From: Dryococelus australis
Taxonomy: Eukaryota; Arthropoda; Insecta; Phasmatodea; Phasmatidae
NCBI GenBank assembly: GCA_029891345.1
Contig: CM057003.1
Coordinates: forward strand, 13,742,709 to 13,806,708
Reading direction: 5' to 3'
DNA: 64,000 nt
The position numbers and the translations under genes were made by a program. Shown one piece after another: positions 45,401 to 52,968 of this stretch. The notes under the pieces are model-generated. The model was not told where the DNA came from and did not search any database. It worked only from the letters and a program-made list of their open reading frames with translations. Every line of letters starts with the position of its first letter. Positions within the stretch are counted from its first letter, which is position 1.

Positions 45401-47416
45401 ACAAAATGCTGTGTGTTCCAGCGTAATGCTATTCGCTCTTGCTGATAATGCGTTGTCTAAATTGGTGTTAGCTTCTCATCTTTCACAGCTCGCAGAAATG
45501 GCCATGGTTTTACCTAATCTGCTTCAAATCCTTTGTGCAGTAGTATATACTCGGTGCAATATGTTAATCCATTCAAAATTCAGCGTTCACAGCCGTGTGC
45601 ATAATGCACGGGAATGTTATCTTGGCCGTTCTGTACATTGCGAGGATTAACGCCTAATCTTAGCAAACAGTATTATTGTTCTAGACTTGGAGTTGTTCAT
45701 ATTACTGTAGCTTAACACACACATTCTACAGCTTACTGGTTGTAATAATGAAACAGGTGCAATGTTGTCCTAAGTACAGCACGCATGAAAAAAAATTTCC
45801 TATTTGCAACACAACCCATAAACTTCAAAAGTGTCTGAGAGGCTTGAGGAGTCTAAGCTTCCGAAATGTAATAATTTCTGACGAAAATTGCTTCAAAACG
45901 AAACAATTAAAACGCTTCTTATTAGTAACTTCTCGCACTGGATGTCCGCGAGGATTATCTGAACTTATTCCTCAAAAAGTGTACAGATGGAAACTGATGC
46001 CGGATAACTAAAGACATTGATAGATTTCGTTGCGTTTTACACTCATACGCGAATTAATAAGCTAGTCGCTGAATGTCAGTTCAACGCTGCTATGGATTGG
46101 ATTTTGCATGAACTTAATGTACGGTAGACTGAATTTCGTTTTATGCGCATGTGCCCAACATTGAATCATTCATTAATAGGGACATGCAAAATTGGCGTTA
46201 TTATTTGGCACCAGGCTGAACGTCACAGTACTGTATGCACTAGAGCCGACGTCGTTGCTCCATTGACTGCTTCATAAATGTGAGTTCACTCTCTTTCCGA
46301 CTGAACTGCACGTGATTGGGGGACACGATTGTGAAGTGTTCATTTATTGGCGCAGGTTTTACCAGAGCGTGTCACCTGAGGTTTGGGCCAATAAAAAATG
46401 TATTGCAGAGGCACACGTGTTTGAAGTTTGACATGCCCCCAGATAATAATGCGAATTTTGCAGGTATTACCACCAAAACTTTCAAAAATACTTAGTCAAA
46501 CAGTGGTATACAACTTTTATATTTGGTTTCCATAAGATACAAGCTTTTGTATTGTAAAAATACTTAGTCAAACAGTGGTATACAACTTTTACATTTGGTT
46601 TCCATAAGATACAAGCTTTTGTATTGTAAAAACACTTTAAATTTAGTATACTTTACTTTCGTTAAAATTGCGTTAGCGGTAGCTTACCAACATAAAAAAA
46701 AAAACAATATTTTTATAAAGAGTATTATAAATTATAATTCAGTCCACGTTGTCTCGGTATTGCTACTAATGAGAAAAAAAAAAGTAAATTAACGGGCGAG
46801 TCAGTAGAGTAAGCAATGATGGTAGTTTATTGCTGGAAAGGATTTCTGTTTCCTGGGATTCAACATACTGCCTGCACACATGTCCGACAGTTTTATTTTC
46901 CTATTGGCTGAGCGGTTAGCCTGCTCGCCTCCCACCAATGGGTTCCGGGTTAAATCCCCAGCCGGGTCAATCCGTATTTTCGCATGTGGGAATCGTGCCG
47001 GACGATACCGTTGATCGGCGGGTTTTCTCGGGGATCCCCCGTTTCCCCCGCCCTTTCATTCCGGCGCTGCTCCATACTCACCTCAATCACCCTCATCGGG
47101 TCTTAAAACCTCGACGTTAAGAGCCGTCCAACTCTCTTCACTCTAACTGCAGTACGTGGTCGCCGTGTGTCGAAAAGTTCTGACAGACGCCGCCTTGTGG
47201 CCGACTTTGCAGGCGAACTTCCAGAACATCCAAGGCGGCGGCTTACAGGGCGACGCCATCAACGACATCATCAACGAGAACGGCGTAGAGCTGGTGACGG
47301 AGGAGAAGAAGCCCATCGCCTCCTTAATACAGAAGACCGTCATCAAGTTCGCCGACAAGATCTCGAGCAAGTACACCCTGCGGCAGGTCCTCCAGTACCT
47401 GGGCGTCGAGGACTGA
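33313..47416 (+). CDS. JHBP/takeout-like secreted lipid-binding protein (five coding exons)
   Basis: The joined exons (33313-33409, 38955-39123, 40025-40216, 44380-44500, 47213-47416) give a 260-residue protein. Every intron is GT-AG and every phase matches (1, 2, 2, 0). Residues 1-22 form a signal peptide (hydrophobic FFFAVTVALAASVMG, cleavage likely after ANA). The mature part follows the JHBP (DUF233) pattern: helix IDQAIIDALEKLRSEM, the LGIPALEPYKL turn, GHYNVSG near 130-137, GDGDFWLTLTNL near 148-159, and the C-terminal GDAINDIINENGVEL helix. Family members are extracellular TULIP-fold carriers of juvenile hormone, terpenoids or other lipids; the ligand here is unknown. Typical takeout proteins carry an N-terminal cysteine pair, but this product has no cysteine at all. 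Sequons occur at N135 and N158. Exons are GC-richer than the transposon-filled introns. A group-7-allergen-like TULIP protein is the main alternative. Confidence 0.85.
33410..35931. other. Intron 1, 5' part
   Basis: AT-rich intron sequence with a G run near 33500-33512. I recognise no exon, and no named repeat apart from a fragment near 35400-35490. That fragment (ACACATGTCCGACAGTTTTC then CCTTATTGGCTG) recurs upstream of the SINE at 46909. Confidence 0.5.
35932..36357. mobile_element. MITE family C copy 3
   Basis: Left end TATAGACTACTCGCTATTTC; right end, inverted, TAATCCATTCACGTTAAC. It matches the 21540 copy throughout (CACCCTGTGTATGACGTGTT, GTTTGTACTACACGGAGG). It lies in intron 1. Confidence 0.7.
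36565..36640. mobile_element. Family G hAT-like fragment
   Basis: CCCGGAAATTTCGCGAGCTC resembles the left ends of family G at 42026 and 42544. Only the end is recognisable. Confidence 0.35.
36658..37204 (-). mobile_element. hAT-like MITE, family D copy 3, host of a nested element
   Basis: Left end GGGAACACCCGATTTCCGCG; right end CCCGAAATTCGAATGTCCCT. The internal order (GTGTCTGCTCGCGAATCACA, CTAATTCCGACTGGCTAACC) matches the intact inverted copy at 49078. It is interrupted at its CCAATAAG site by the family E element 36873-37114. Confidence 0.8.
36873..37114 (+). mobile_element. hAT-like MITE, family E copy 2, nested in family D
   Basis: A 242-bp element with ends TAGAGATCTGAAGAATTCGC and TTTTTTCAAGTCTCTA. 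The flanking 8-mers are CCAATAAG (36865-36872) and CCAGTAAG (37115-37122), a 7/8 target duplication of the host's own internal CCAAT motif. Confidence 0.88.
37212..37849 (+). mobile_element. hAT-like MITE, family D subtype copy 4, host of a nested element
   Basis: Starts TAGGGACAACTAGAGC with GTGATTTTTCGC just inside, and ends TTTTCGCGAAATTTCACCAC. It parallels the copy at 53715 (TAATTCAGC, GAGTCT/GTTTTGAAATAT). It is interrupted by the element at 37481-37817 and abuts a SINE at 37850. Confidence 0.7.
37481..37817. mobile_element. TA-flanked CACTG MITE nested in family D
   Basis: A 337-bp segment running from TACACTGTTAAAAAATTTCC to TTTTTTGTAACAGTGTA. It is full of short inverted motifs (ACGGAAA/TTTCCGT), so the transcript would fold extensively. 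The family D host is continuous across it. The TA duplication and CACTG ends resemble the larger elements at 40941 and 60106. Confidence 0.8.
37850..38012 (+). mobile_element. tRNA-derived SINE copy, internally short
   Basis: Has a tRNA-like head (TATAGCGCTCGCCTCCC then GGGCTGGGTTAGCTTCCC), the block TGCATTCCGGCGCCGCTCC, the block GGCTCTCAAGAGCTCATT and the tail AAACTCCTCCACACAC. Confidence 0.75.
38259..38555 (+). mobile_element. hAT-like MITE, family D copy 5
   Basis: A 297-bp element with ends TAGGGATACCCGAATTTCGC and CTCGAAATTCCAGTGTCCCT. Flanking 8-mers GTTATCAC and GTCATCAC (7/8) form the duplication. The internal motif is CTTATTGGCC. It lies about 400 bp upstream of coding exon 2. Confidence 0.9.
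38955..39123 (+). CDS. JHBP-like gene, coding exon 2
   Basis: The acceptor is GTTTCCGCAG|GG and the donor is GCAGT|GTGAGT. It encodes the amphipathic helix and the LGIPALEP motif. The frame is open further upstream (from about 38888), but there is no other good acceptor and the phase fits exon 1 exactly. Confidence 0.82.
39181..39245. mobile_element. Family F hAT-like end fragment in intron 2
   Basis: TAGAGACCTGCAAAGTTCGC matches the family F left end. The right end was not found before exon 3. Confidence 0.5.
40025..40216 (+). CDS. JHBP-like gene, coding exon 3
   Basis: The acceptor is CATTGCGCAG|G. The donor is TTCTG|GTTGGT, a weak consensus but the only frame-consistent choice, completing a Trp codon with exon 4. 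It encodes the central beta-rich segment including KLSFPTIRFAGHY. Confidence 0.8.
40941..41702 (+). mobile_element. TA-flanked CACTG element with tRNA-like insert (762 bp), copy 1
   Basis: Ends TACACTAAGATAAAAG and TTTTCTCTTAGTGTA. Much of it is built from ATTTTGTTG/CAACAAAAT motifs in both orientations. A ~75-bp block (41150-41225) reads on the minus strand as TACTAAGGCGCAGTGATTTG then GATCTAGGATCGAAACTC and then a T run. These resemble pol III A and B boxes with a terminator. It lies in intron 3. An inverted relative is at 60106-60770. Confidence 0.75.
42026..42280 (+). mobile_element. hAT-like MITE, family G copy 1 (3'-truncated)
   Basis: It runs AATTTCGCGGGTTCAATGAC, GAGACTCCACAGTCATGTGT, CATTGGCTGCTGTCCC and TCCAATTGCAAAGTCAACTT, parallel to the copy at 51883. 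It breaks off at GACGTCTATCTG and continues as a family D piece. Confidence 0.7.
42281..42535 (+). mobile_element. hAT-like MITE, family D copy 6 (5'-truncated)
   Basis: Runs CAATATCCCACATACACATG, GGCCATTGGCTGCGAGTC and TTAGCAAAAAACAGGTGCCC, the same subtype as 50343 in reverse. It is fused to the family G fragment on its left, giving a chimeric or deletion-joined element. Confidence 0.7.
42544..43129. mobile_element. hAT-like MITE, family G copy 2, host of a nested element
   Basis: Left end TAGAGACCCGAGAATTCCGC; right end CGTGAAATTCTCTGGCCTCT. Flanks TTAATAGG and CTAATAGA are a 6/8 duplication. It is split by the TTAA element 42798-43097. Confidence 0.78.
42798..43097. mobile_element. piggyBac-like MITE, family H copy 3 (intact), nested in family G
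   Basis: A 300-bp element with ends CCCTTTCAGGCCCACTTT and, inverted, CCCATTCAGACCCATTG. It has TTAA on both sides (42794-42797 and 43098-43101). The family G host resumes directly after, so insertion is clear. TTAA plus CCC ends are diagnostic of piggyBac-type mobility. Confidence 0.9.
43130..44379. other. Intron 3, 3' part
   Basis: AT-rich intron with one SINE fragment (43894-44030). A piece of 43300-43350 (AACACTCAAATT / TTATAGTTTTCGAAATATAA) recurs inverted at 43726-43752, which suggests a further foldback element of about 440 bp. Confidence 0.45.
43894..44030 (-). mobile_element. tRNA-derived SINE fragment (inverted)
   Basis: Reverse complement of the SINE body: ATGGAGCAGCGCCGGAATGA, AACGGGAGATCCCCGAGAAA and TTTTCACATGTG. 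The head and tail are missing. Confidence 0.8.
44380..44500 (+). CDS. JHBP-like gene, coding exon 4
   Basis: The acceptor is CATGTTCCAG|G and the donor is ATGAAG|GTGAGT (strong). It encodes LTLTNLTTWGNVALSS through DFTLADMK, the second long strand region of the family. Confidence 0.82.
44637..44655. repeat. (TA)n microsatellite
   Basis: About nine TA dinucleotides in intron 4. Confidence 0.9.
44689..44729. repeat. Interstitial TTAGG tract in intron 4
   Basis: About eight GGTTA units with one GGTCTGG interruption. Same repeat class as 15058-15155. Confidence 0.85.
44750..44814. repeat. AT-rich hairpin (arms about 18 bp)
   Basis: CACAGCTTTAATATATA recurs inverted as TATATATTAAAGCTGTG around a 30-bp AT loop, directly after the TTAGG tract. 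Confidence 0.85.
45311..45366 (+). mobile_element. Family A MITE right-end fragment
   Basis: GATTTCAAAAGTTCTCACTT and TACCGTGAACAGCCT match the family-A right end only. Confidence 0.65.
45600..45810. mobile_element. piggyBac-like MITE, family H fragment
   Basis: GTTCATATTACTGTAGC, ACAGCTTACTGGTTG and CCTAAGTACAGCACGCAT match internal family H sequence. Both termini are lost. Confidence 0.55.
46177..46469 (+). mobile_element. hAT-like MITE, family F copy 1
   Basis: Starts TAGGGACATGCAAAATTGGC and ends ATGCGAATTTTGCAGGTATT. It carries internal TTTATTGGCGCAGG and GGGCCAATAAAAAATG motifs. The 8-bp duplication is not clear. It lies in intron 4. Confidence 0.75.
46488..46631. repeat. 72-bp tandem duplication in intron 4
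   Basis: Two near-identical copies containing ATACTTAGTCAAACAGTGGT and CCATAAGATACAAGCTTTTG, with one visible substitution (TATATTTGG versus TACATTTGG). Confidence 0.95.
46909..47146 (+). mobile_element. tRNA-derived SINE copy just upstream of coding exon 5
   Basis: The head GAGCGGTTAGCCTGCTCGCC fits an A box and GGGTTAAATCCCC fits a B box. The body blocks GGTTTTCTCGGGGATCCCC, TTCATTCCGGCGCTGCTCC and CTCATCGGGTCTTAAAACC follow, and the tail is CAACTCTCTTCACTC. It sits immediately 3' of a CCTATTGGCTG motif in a hAT-like fragment and ends 66 bp before exon 5. Confidence 0.85.
47213..47416 (+). CDS. JHBP-like gene, coding exon 5 and stop
   Basis: The acceptor is CGACTTTGCAG|GCG, with TTCTGAC as a candidate branch point about 25 bp upstream, phase 0. 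It encodes ANFQNIQGGG through QVLQYLGVED and then TGA at 47414. The frame stays open upstream to 47153, so a longer in-frame version using the CTAACTGCAG acceptor at 47152 is possible. Confidence 0.82.
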   Translation, partial: ANFQNIQGGGLQGDAINDIINENGVELVTEEKKPIASLIQKTVIKFADKISSKYTLRQVLQYLGVED

Positions 47417-47470
47417 GTGCCGGCGAACTTACTACCCACTGACACTGTGCCTCGTCTTGCCTGCTCGTCG

Positions 47471-47476
47471 AATAAA
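47471..47476 (+). terminator. Poly(A) signal of the JHBP-like gene
   Basis: AATAAA lies 55 bp after the stop codon, followed by T-rich sequence. It predicts a short 3'UTR of roughly 75-85 nt. Confidence 0.8.
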
Positions 47477-47537
47477 CACTCTTCTTTTGCTAACAACTAC
47501 ACGAGAGTTATTTGTTTTTCCTTTTACACATTGCCTA

Positions 47538-47801
47538 GGGTTGTGCGGCATGTCAACACGTCGAGGTAGACATCGACATGTCGATGTGTCGATATTATTT
47601 TAGGAACACATTCGACATGTCGAGGTCGAGGCTAACAAGTTGAGGTCGAGGGCGACTTGTTGAGTTCTAAGTCAACATATCGAGATACGCATCGTCGAAA
47701 TCATCTTTGCTACCGTTGAGACATGCTTACATGTTGAACTTTAGTCGACATGTGAAAGATGCCACTGCTCGACTTCAAATTACAGATGTCGCACAGCCTT
47801 A
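47538..47801. repeat. CGACATGTCGAG-rich cryptic repeat, possible hAT-like MITE
   Basis: Dense copies of CGACATGTCGA/GTCGAGGTCGAG occur between TAGGGTTGTGCGGCATG and, inverted, TAAGGCTGTGCGACATC (about 13/17 matching). Self-complementary interior and TAGGG-type ends suggest a hAT-like MITE, but no duplication was found. Confidence 0.5.
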
Positions 47802-47964
47802 CCACCTGTCCACCAATGTCAAATGTGGGGATATTTCCGTTCTTTGGTCTGTGGGTAGTACTAGTGATTCTTTGCTGAAAAGTTTAAATTATTTTGGTAC
47901 CTGTTTCATAATGGTTAGTAAGTGAAACAGCAGACAAATTAGATGTTCATGAATTACTCATTTC
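47802..47964. other. Short unidentified spacer
   Basis: Nothing recognised. Confidence 0.4.
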
Positions 47965-48474
47965 TAGGGACAAGTGTTTTTCGCGAAAATATTAATTGAC
48001 ATGCTAGATTTCAATACCCTAAGTCCTGAAGAATTCGCGGATTCATTTTGGGACAAGCTAGAATTCAAAAAACGTATGTGTGAATAATCTCAGCCATTGG
48101 TCCACACGATGTTGACACCTCCTAGGGAACAGTGGCCCAATCGTCTCCTTCCACTGTGACAGCAGACAACCAATGTGCAGTTTATATCGGCATATTAGTT
48201 CATAAGTCTCTAGAGTCTAGCCTGCAGTTCATTGAACTCGCGAATTTTTCAGGTTTCTAGTTATTGGCCGCGTGTCTACGTGAGAAGACATGTTCTTCTT
48301 TGACTCGGCTAATCGAAATAAAGTACTCCGATACTGACCGTACATGATTCGCGGACAGACAGTTAAGTCACGTGACATTTAAAATCATCCAACTACGAAA
48401 GTGTATATGAAGTAAAGTGGTTTGGAGTACAACAGGTCTTGAAATATTATCGCGAAAAACACTTGTCCCTTTTT
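47965..48474 (+). mobile_element. hAT-like MITE, family D copy 7, host of a nested element
   Basis: Left end TAGGGACAAGTGTTTTTCGC; right end CGCGAAAAACACTTGTCCCT, a perfect 19-20 bp inverted match. Family E (48022-48259) is inserted at its TTATTGGCCGCG site, with loss of the host segment left of the insertion. Confidence 0.85.
48022..48259 (+). mobile_element. hAT-like MITE, family E copy 3, nested in family D
   Basis: It begins TCCTGAAGAATTCGCGG (terminal bases lost) and ends CGCGAATTTTTCAGGTTTCT. The right flank is GTTATTGG, the same host motif hit by family E at 36873 but with the host in the opposite orientation. Confidence 0.82.
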
Positions 48475-49077
48475 ACTTCTTATCTACAATCGTATGATTT
48501 CTTTTCTCCGTTAATAATAATCAAGTGAGTTCAATAACGGTCATTAAATAATGTAGCAGGAAATGTTTTTCGGGCATCTTATCGGCGATAACTTATCGCA
48601 GGATGTAAGCATACAATCACGATGGAAAATTTTGTCTTCTTTTATTATACCGCGGTGTATCTGCTGGGTAGATTTACTCATAGTTATCCTTATTAATTCT
48701 GACGTATGCAACCCGCAGGTTACAGTTAATCATGGGATATTAGGGTATGCAATATATATTGCTGTGAAATATTTCTTGCGAAAATCACATGTCCCTCTTT
48801 ATAGAAATGGTGTGCCGTATCGAAGAAATATTACGAACTGACTTGTGTTTCAGATCACTGTAGAATTTTGCTACTTTGGTTATTGTATTATTCAGGTCCA
48901 TGTAAGCTTAGCTATCTCCAGACAAATCGCAGTCGTCCGATAACAAAGAAGCGGAATTCTCATTGGCCCTGCCAAGCGATGAGATAGCATCGCGTACATA
49001 TGACAATAATGGACACGGGGTTTAGAACCTAAAAAAGCAGTCATGTTTTTCCTTTACAAACCAATAACTCTATAGGT
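48475..49077. other. Non-coding stretch with a family D end fragment
   Basis: GAAATATTTCTTGCGAAAAT then CACATGTCCCTCTTTA (48759-48801) looks like a family D right end. The rest is unidentified. Confidence 0.45.
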
Positions 49078-49372
49078 AGAAAAGGGACACCCAAACTTCG
49101 CGAAAAGATTTCACGGCCAGTTGTATTTCATAACACTTTATCTCATACCTACTGTCGTGATTGGATAGTTTTCGTGTTACTCGTCTCGGGTGTCTGCGCG
49201 CGAATCACAGCCGTACATTATAGAGGTTACCTAATTCTGATTGGCCAGTCAAGTAGGAAAATGTCTTCTCACAAAGACACGCCGCCTATAAGCAAAAGGA
49301 CTGCTGGTACCCTCGTAGGGTATTGAATTCCAGCATGTACGGAAATCTTTTAGCGAAATTCGGGTGTCCCTA
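49078..49372 (-). mobile_element. hAT-like MITE, family D copy 8 (intact, inverted)
   Basis: A 295-bp element with ends GGGACACCCAAACTTCGCGA and TAGCGAAATTCGGGTGTCCC. Flanks CTATAGGT and CTATAGGA form a 7/8 duplication. Confidence 0.88.
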
Positions 49373-50342
49373 CTATAGGATAGCAATTAATTTGCCTTCC
49401 AGCAGTACTACATATGGTACGTTCCCGATATTTCTAGGTGTTTGATGCTGTCCCATAGTCGACATTTTGCGTTACGCAAACCGTAGAAAAGTGTTTAAAT
49501 TATAAATTGTCACTAATTAACAGTGCGAGCTTTGGGGGTCTCTTCCGCAGTGTACTGAGGAACACATAGCTCAAACAGCTGCTTTCATCGCGAACTCCAG
49601 ACGCAAACGCCAGCAAAATGGCGTCGCTTGGGGAGAAAAATTTTTGGAAAGCCGTTCGTCAACCAGCGGCCTGAAATTTTCCCGCCACCCGGAAGCCCAG
49701 CAAATAGGGAACAATCTCGCAGGGCTCAGTAGCCAATCGACAGACGCAAGGCCTGTTCCCGGAGCAATCAGAGAATGCGGCACGCTCAAACAAAGGAACC
49801 CCTACGTTATTTCGCCTCTGTGAACTTTATCTACTCTGTACATGTAATAACATCAAACGAAACCACTAAATCTCCGGGTGTCTATCAATCGTCAACGAAG
49901 CTCGACCTCTGTCTTTACATATGTAATGAAGATTCAGTCAGACTCTTTGGAATTAACGCACGTGACTGCATGACTCGCGTAGAGAAAATAAAATACTGGG
50001 TTTAATTACTTCTCTGCTATCTCCACGCACTTAACAAACACTCGGGCGCGAAACAGGAAATAGGAGGACAGAGTTAAGCACGTCCGCTTGTGTATTTATT
50101 GTCATCATTCAGCTGTCGTCAAGAACATGGGAGTAAATAATGTCGTAGAGAGAGCAGAGCTATTAATGAGCACTCGGAAGTGTTGTGAGTTTATTTTGTG
50201 GTAGAGTGGCTTTTTAACACTTGTATTTTCCTGCTGCTTTCGTACTTCGGGAACAAGTCATTTTTGACACGTACGTATAGTAAAAAAAAAATGTTACCGG
50301 TGTACTAGGTATGTGCCGTGCCATGTAGAATAAACTAGTAGA
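49373..50342. other. Non-coding stretch with a GC-rich repeat (49590-49770)
   Basis: The block with AAAATGGCGTCGCTTGG, CAGCGGCCTG, AAGCCCAGCAAATAGGGAAC and TAGCCAATCG is distantly similar to 51450-51600, which suggests a diverged repeat family. No gene is recognised. Confidence 0.45.
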
Positions 50343-50628
50343 TAGGGGCACCTGTTTTTTGCGAAAAGATTTCAGGAGAAGTTGTGTTCCAAAACATTTA
50401 AGTTCAAAACCACTTTCGTGATTGGATCATTTGACTGTTACGCTTCTTATATTTCTGTTCTCTAATCACGGACGGTCAGTATCGAAGTAACATAATTATG
50501 ACTGGCTCGCCCATGTAACAGACTGTCTTCACACAAAGACACGCAGCCAATGGCCAAAGGAAAGGTGCACATGTGTACGTGGGCATATTGAAGTCTAGTC
50601 AGAGCGTAAATCTTTTCGCGAAAAACGA
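50343..50628 (-). mobile_element. hAT-like MITE, family D copy 9
   Basis: Left end TAGGGGCACCTGTTTTTTGC; right end CTTTTCGCGAAAAACGATTT. It shares CAATCACGGACGGTCAG-type and GCAGCCAATGGCCAAAGG blocks with 42281-42535. Confidence 0.78.
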
Positions 50629-51084
50629 TTTTATTTCAAGTCTTTTTTTTTTTTTTTTGTTAAGGATTCGTAGATATTTCATTTGCTGGAATAGTTCATT
50701 ACTTCAATGCTATCCGAGGAATTATTCGTTTGGTAACCTATTTCAAAATTTATTTTCATTAAAAAAATATTTACCTCGCCGAAAACATTTCTACACTGCT
50801 CAGTATTTCCTCCACACCTGCTCATTATTCGTATATCAACCACAAACCAAAAAAATAAAAGTGGGACTTATACCACTCTTACACCAACATTAACTCCTAT
50901 ATAAACAATTGCAAACCGCTGCTCTGGTCAGTCTGTCCTAGGAACCCACACTGAACACATCGATGTTGCTCCGCCAATATGACCCTTATGATATGAATAA
51001 ATGAATATACATTCTTTGATATCAAAATTCCAATTAAATTAATAAAACTTTGATATAAAACTTATTTAATTAATCTATTAATAG
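50629..51084. other. AT-rich non-coding stretch
   Basis: T run near 50642-50658. Nothing else recognised. Confidence 0.45.
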
Positions 51085-51363
51085 GCAGAGACCTGCAAAA
51101 TTCGCGTTATTATTTAGTTTCAGACTGAACTCCAATTTACTGTGCATTTGACCGACCGACTTTTGCCATAGGCTTGTAGTATGTCTAACACGCCTCGCGG
51201 GAATCTTGAGTCAATAATGTAACTTCAGCGGCGGTCTGGCCAATCTTATTTAACGAAATCAAACAGGTAGGCGGCCAATAAAACCACTGATTTTGCTTAC
51301 TTATGTACAATGCAGTGGAGTTTATCCTGTCGCCGAGCGATAACGCGAACTTTGCAGGTCTGT
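51085..51363 (+). mobile_element. hAT-like MITE, family F copy 2
   Basis: A 279-bp element with ends CAGAGACCTGCAAAATTCGC and GCGAACTTTGCAGGTCTGT. Flanks ATTAATAG and ATTAATAA are a 7/8 duplication. Confidence 0.85.
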
Positions 51364-51399
51364 ATTAATAAGTCACAGTGTGCTTTAGAATGAAGAGAT

Positions 51400-51600
51400 G
51401 AGACAGCTTCTTTTTCCGCGAAGTCAAGCCGCACGTGCCATAAAAAAAAACCGTGGCGCTGACCATCAAAATGGTGGCAGAGCGATAGTCATTCAGCGCC
51501 TAGTAACATTCTGGCCAGCCGGTGGCCCAGCTGACAGAGAACATTTCGCAGCACGTATAAGCCACTTTCAGAGCCTCGTGGAGCCAATAAGATAATGGGT
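51400..51600. repeat. GC-richer diverged repeat
   Basis: The block AAAATGGTGGCAGAGCG, then CAGCGCC, GGTGGCCCAGCTG and GAGAACATTTCGCAG is alignable by eye with 49617-49720. Function unknown. Confidence 0.4.
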
Positions 51601-51882
51601 ATGGCCACATAAAATAGAACACTTAATTTATTCCCTAGAGGGTAGGAAGTATTGAATGTTTACTAAACAAATGCACGAAAGGAAATATACTAGTTGTCTA
51701 TCGTCTCGCCATTACTGGTTGGTGGAGATATGTCACGTGGTCAGGCGGCAGCCAATTGGAGGACAGGTGACAACATAAGTAAAGGAAAGTAAAATCGAAC
51801 TTATTTTCCTTTAAGAGAAAGAATACCAACACCGTCAAGACGACATATGAGTTAGGGCGACAAGTGATAAGTAGGAGGAAGG

Positions 51883-52146
51883 AATAGTTCACGAGTTCAA
51901 TGACCTGTGTGCTAGACTCCACAATCCTTTATATAGTCGACCTCAAATGTTTGTTCATTGGCTGTTGTCCCAGTTTTACCCCACATTTGACAGTGCAGGA
52001 TTCGCTGCATGTTCCCTTGCAAATCGGTTATTGGCGCGGAGTCGTCCAGAACGTGTCTAATAAACTCTGATCCAATTGCAAAGGTGACGTCAGTGTTTGA
52101 AATCTATCTTGTCCTTAAATGAATTCACGAATGTTTCCTATACCTA
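51883..52146 (+). mobile_element. hAT-like MITE, family G copy 3
   Basis: TTCACGAGTTCAATGACCTG to GAATTCACGAATGTTTCC. Internal CATTGGCTGTTGTCCC, GGTTATTGGCGCGG and TCCAATTGCAAAGG blocks define the family. Confidence 0.75.
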
Positions 52147-52287
52147 GTGACAAGTTAGAGCAGTGGGCCCACCCACAGATCCACATACGTCTATAAAATA
52201 TTAAGAACTTAAATTTTCTGCTTATACCTGAAACACACGAATACAGACTCACATACGTCTCGTGTATTAGTATACACACTGTATTAG

Positions 52288-52566
52288 TAGGGACAAACCG
52301 AATTTCGCGAAAAGATTTCCTTACATGCTGGAATTCAATACCCTACGAGGGTACCAGCAGTTTCCTTTTACTTATTGGCGGCGTGTCTTTGTGAGAAGAC
52401 ATTTTCCTACTTGACAGGCCAATCAGAATTAGGTAACGTCTGTGATTCGCGCGCAGACACCTGAGACGAGACACGGAAACCATCCAATCACCACAGTAGA
52501 TATGAGATAAAGTGTTATGAAATATAACTGGTCGTGAAATCTTTTCGCTAAATTTGGGTGTCCTTA
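52288..52566 (+). mobile_element. hAT-like MITE, family D copy 10
   Basis: A 279-bp element with ends TAGGGACAAACCGAATTTCG and GCTAAATTTGGGTGTCCTTA. Flanks TGTATTAG and TATATTAG are a 7/8 duplication. The right flank is shared with the next element. Confidence 0.88.
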
Positions 52567-52574
52567 TATATTAG

Positions 52575-52866
52575 TAGGGACCTGCAAAACTCGCGTTATT
52601 ATTTGGCATCAGGCTAAACTTCACAGTACTGTACATACTGGAGCTGGTATCGTTTCTCCATTGGTTGCCGCCTAGATGTGAAGTCACGCCTTTTCTGACT
52701 GAACTGCGCGTGATTGGGGCACATAATTGTGAAGTGTTCATTTATTTGCTCCGGATTACCTGGGGCGTGTCAAATAAAGTACACTCCAATTACAAGCGTA
52801 TTGAAAAGGTACGTATGTTTTAAGTTTAATATGTCCCGAAATAACAATGCGAATTTTGCAGGTGTC
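52575..52866 (+). mobile_element. hAT-like MITE, family F copy 3, abutting family D
   Basis: Starts TAGGGACCTGCAAAACTCGC and ends ATGCGAATTTTGCAGGTGTC. TATATTAG lies on both sides (52567-52574 and 52867-52874), so this element inserted into the duplication left by its neighbour. Confidence 0.85.
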
Positions 52867-52968
52867 TATATTAGGCATAATTTTTAGTATTAATAGAGTT
52901 CTAATCGAGTGACATTTTTTCTGCTCCAAATGCAAGGGATGGAAAAATAAAAGTGGAATAAGTAATAC

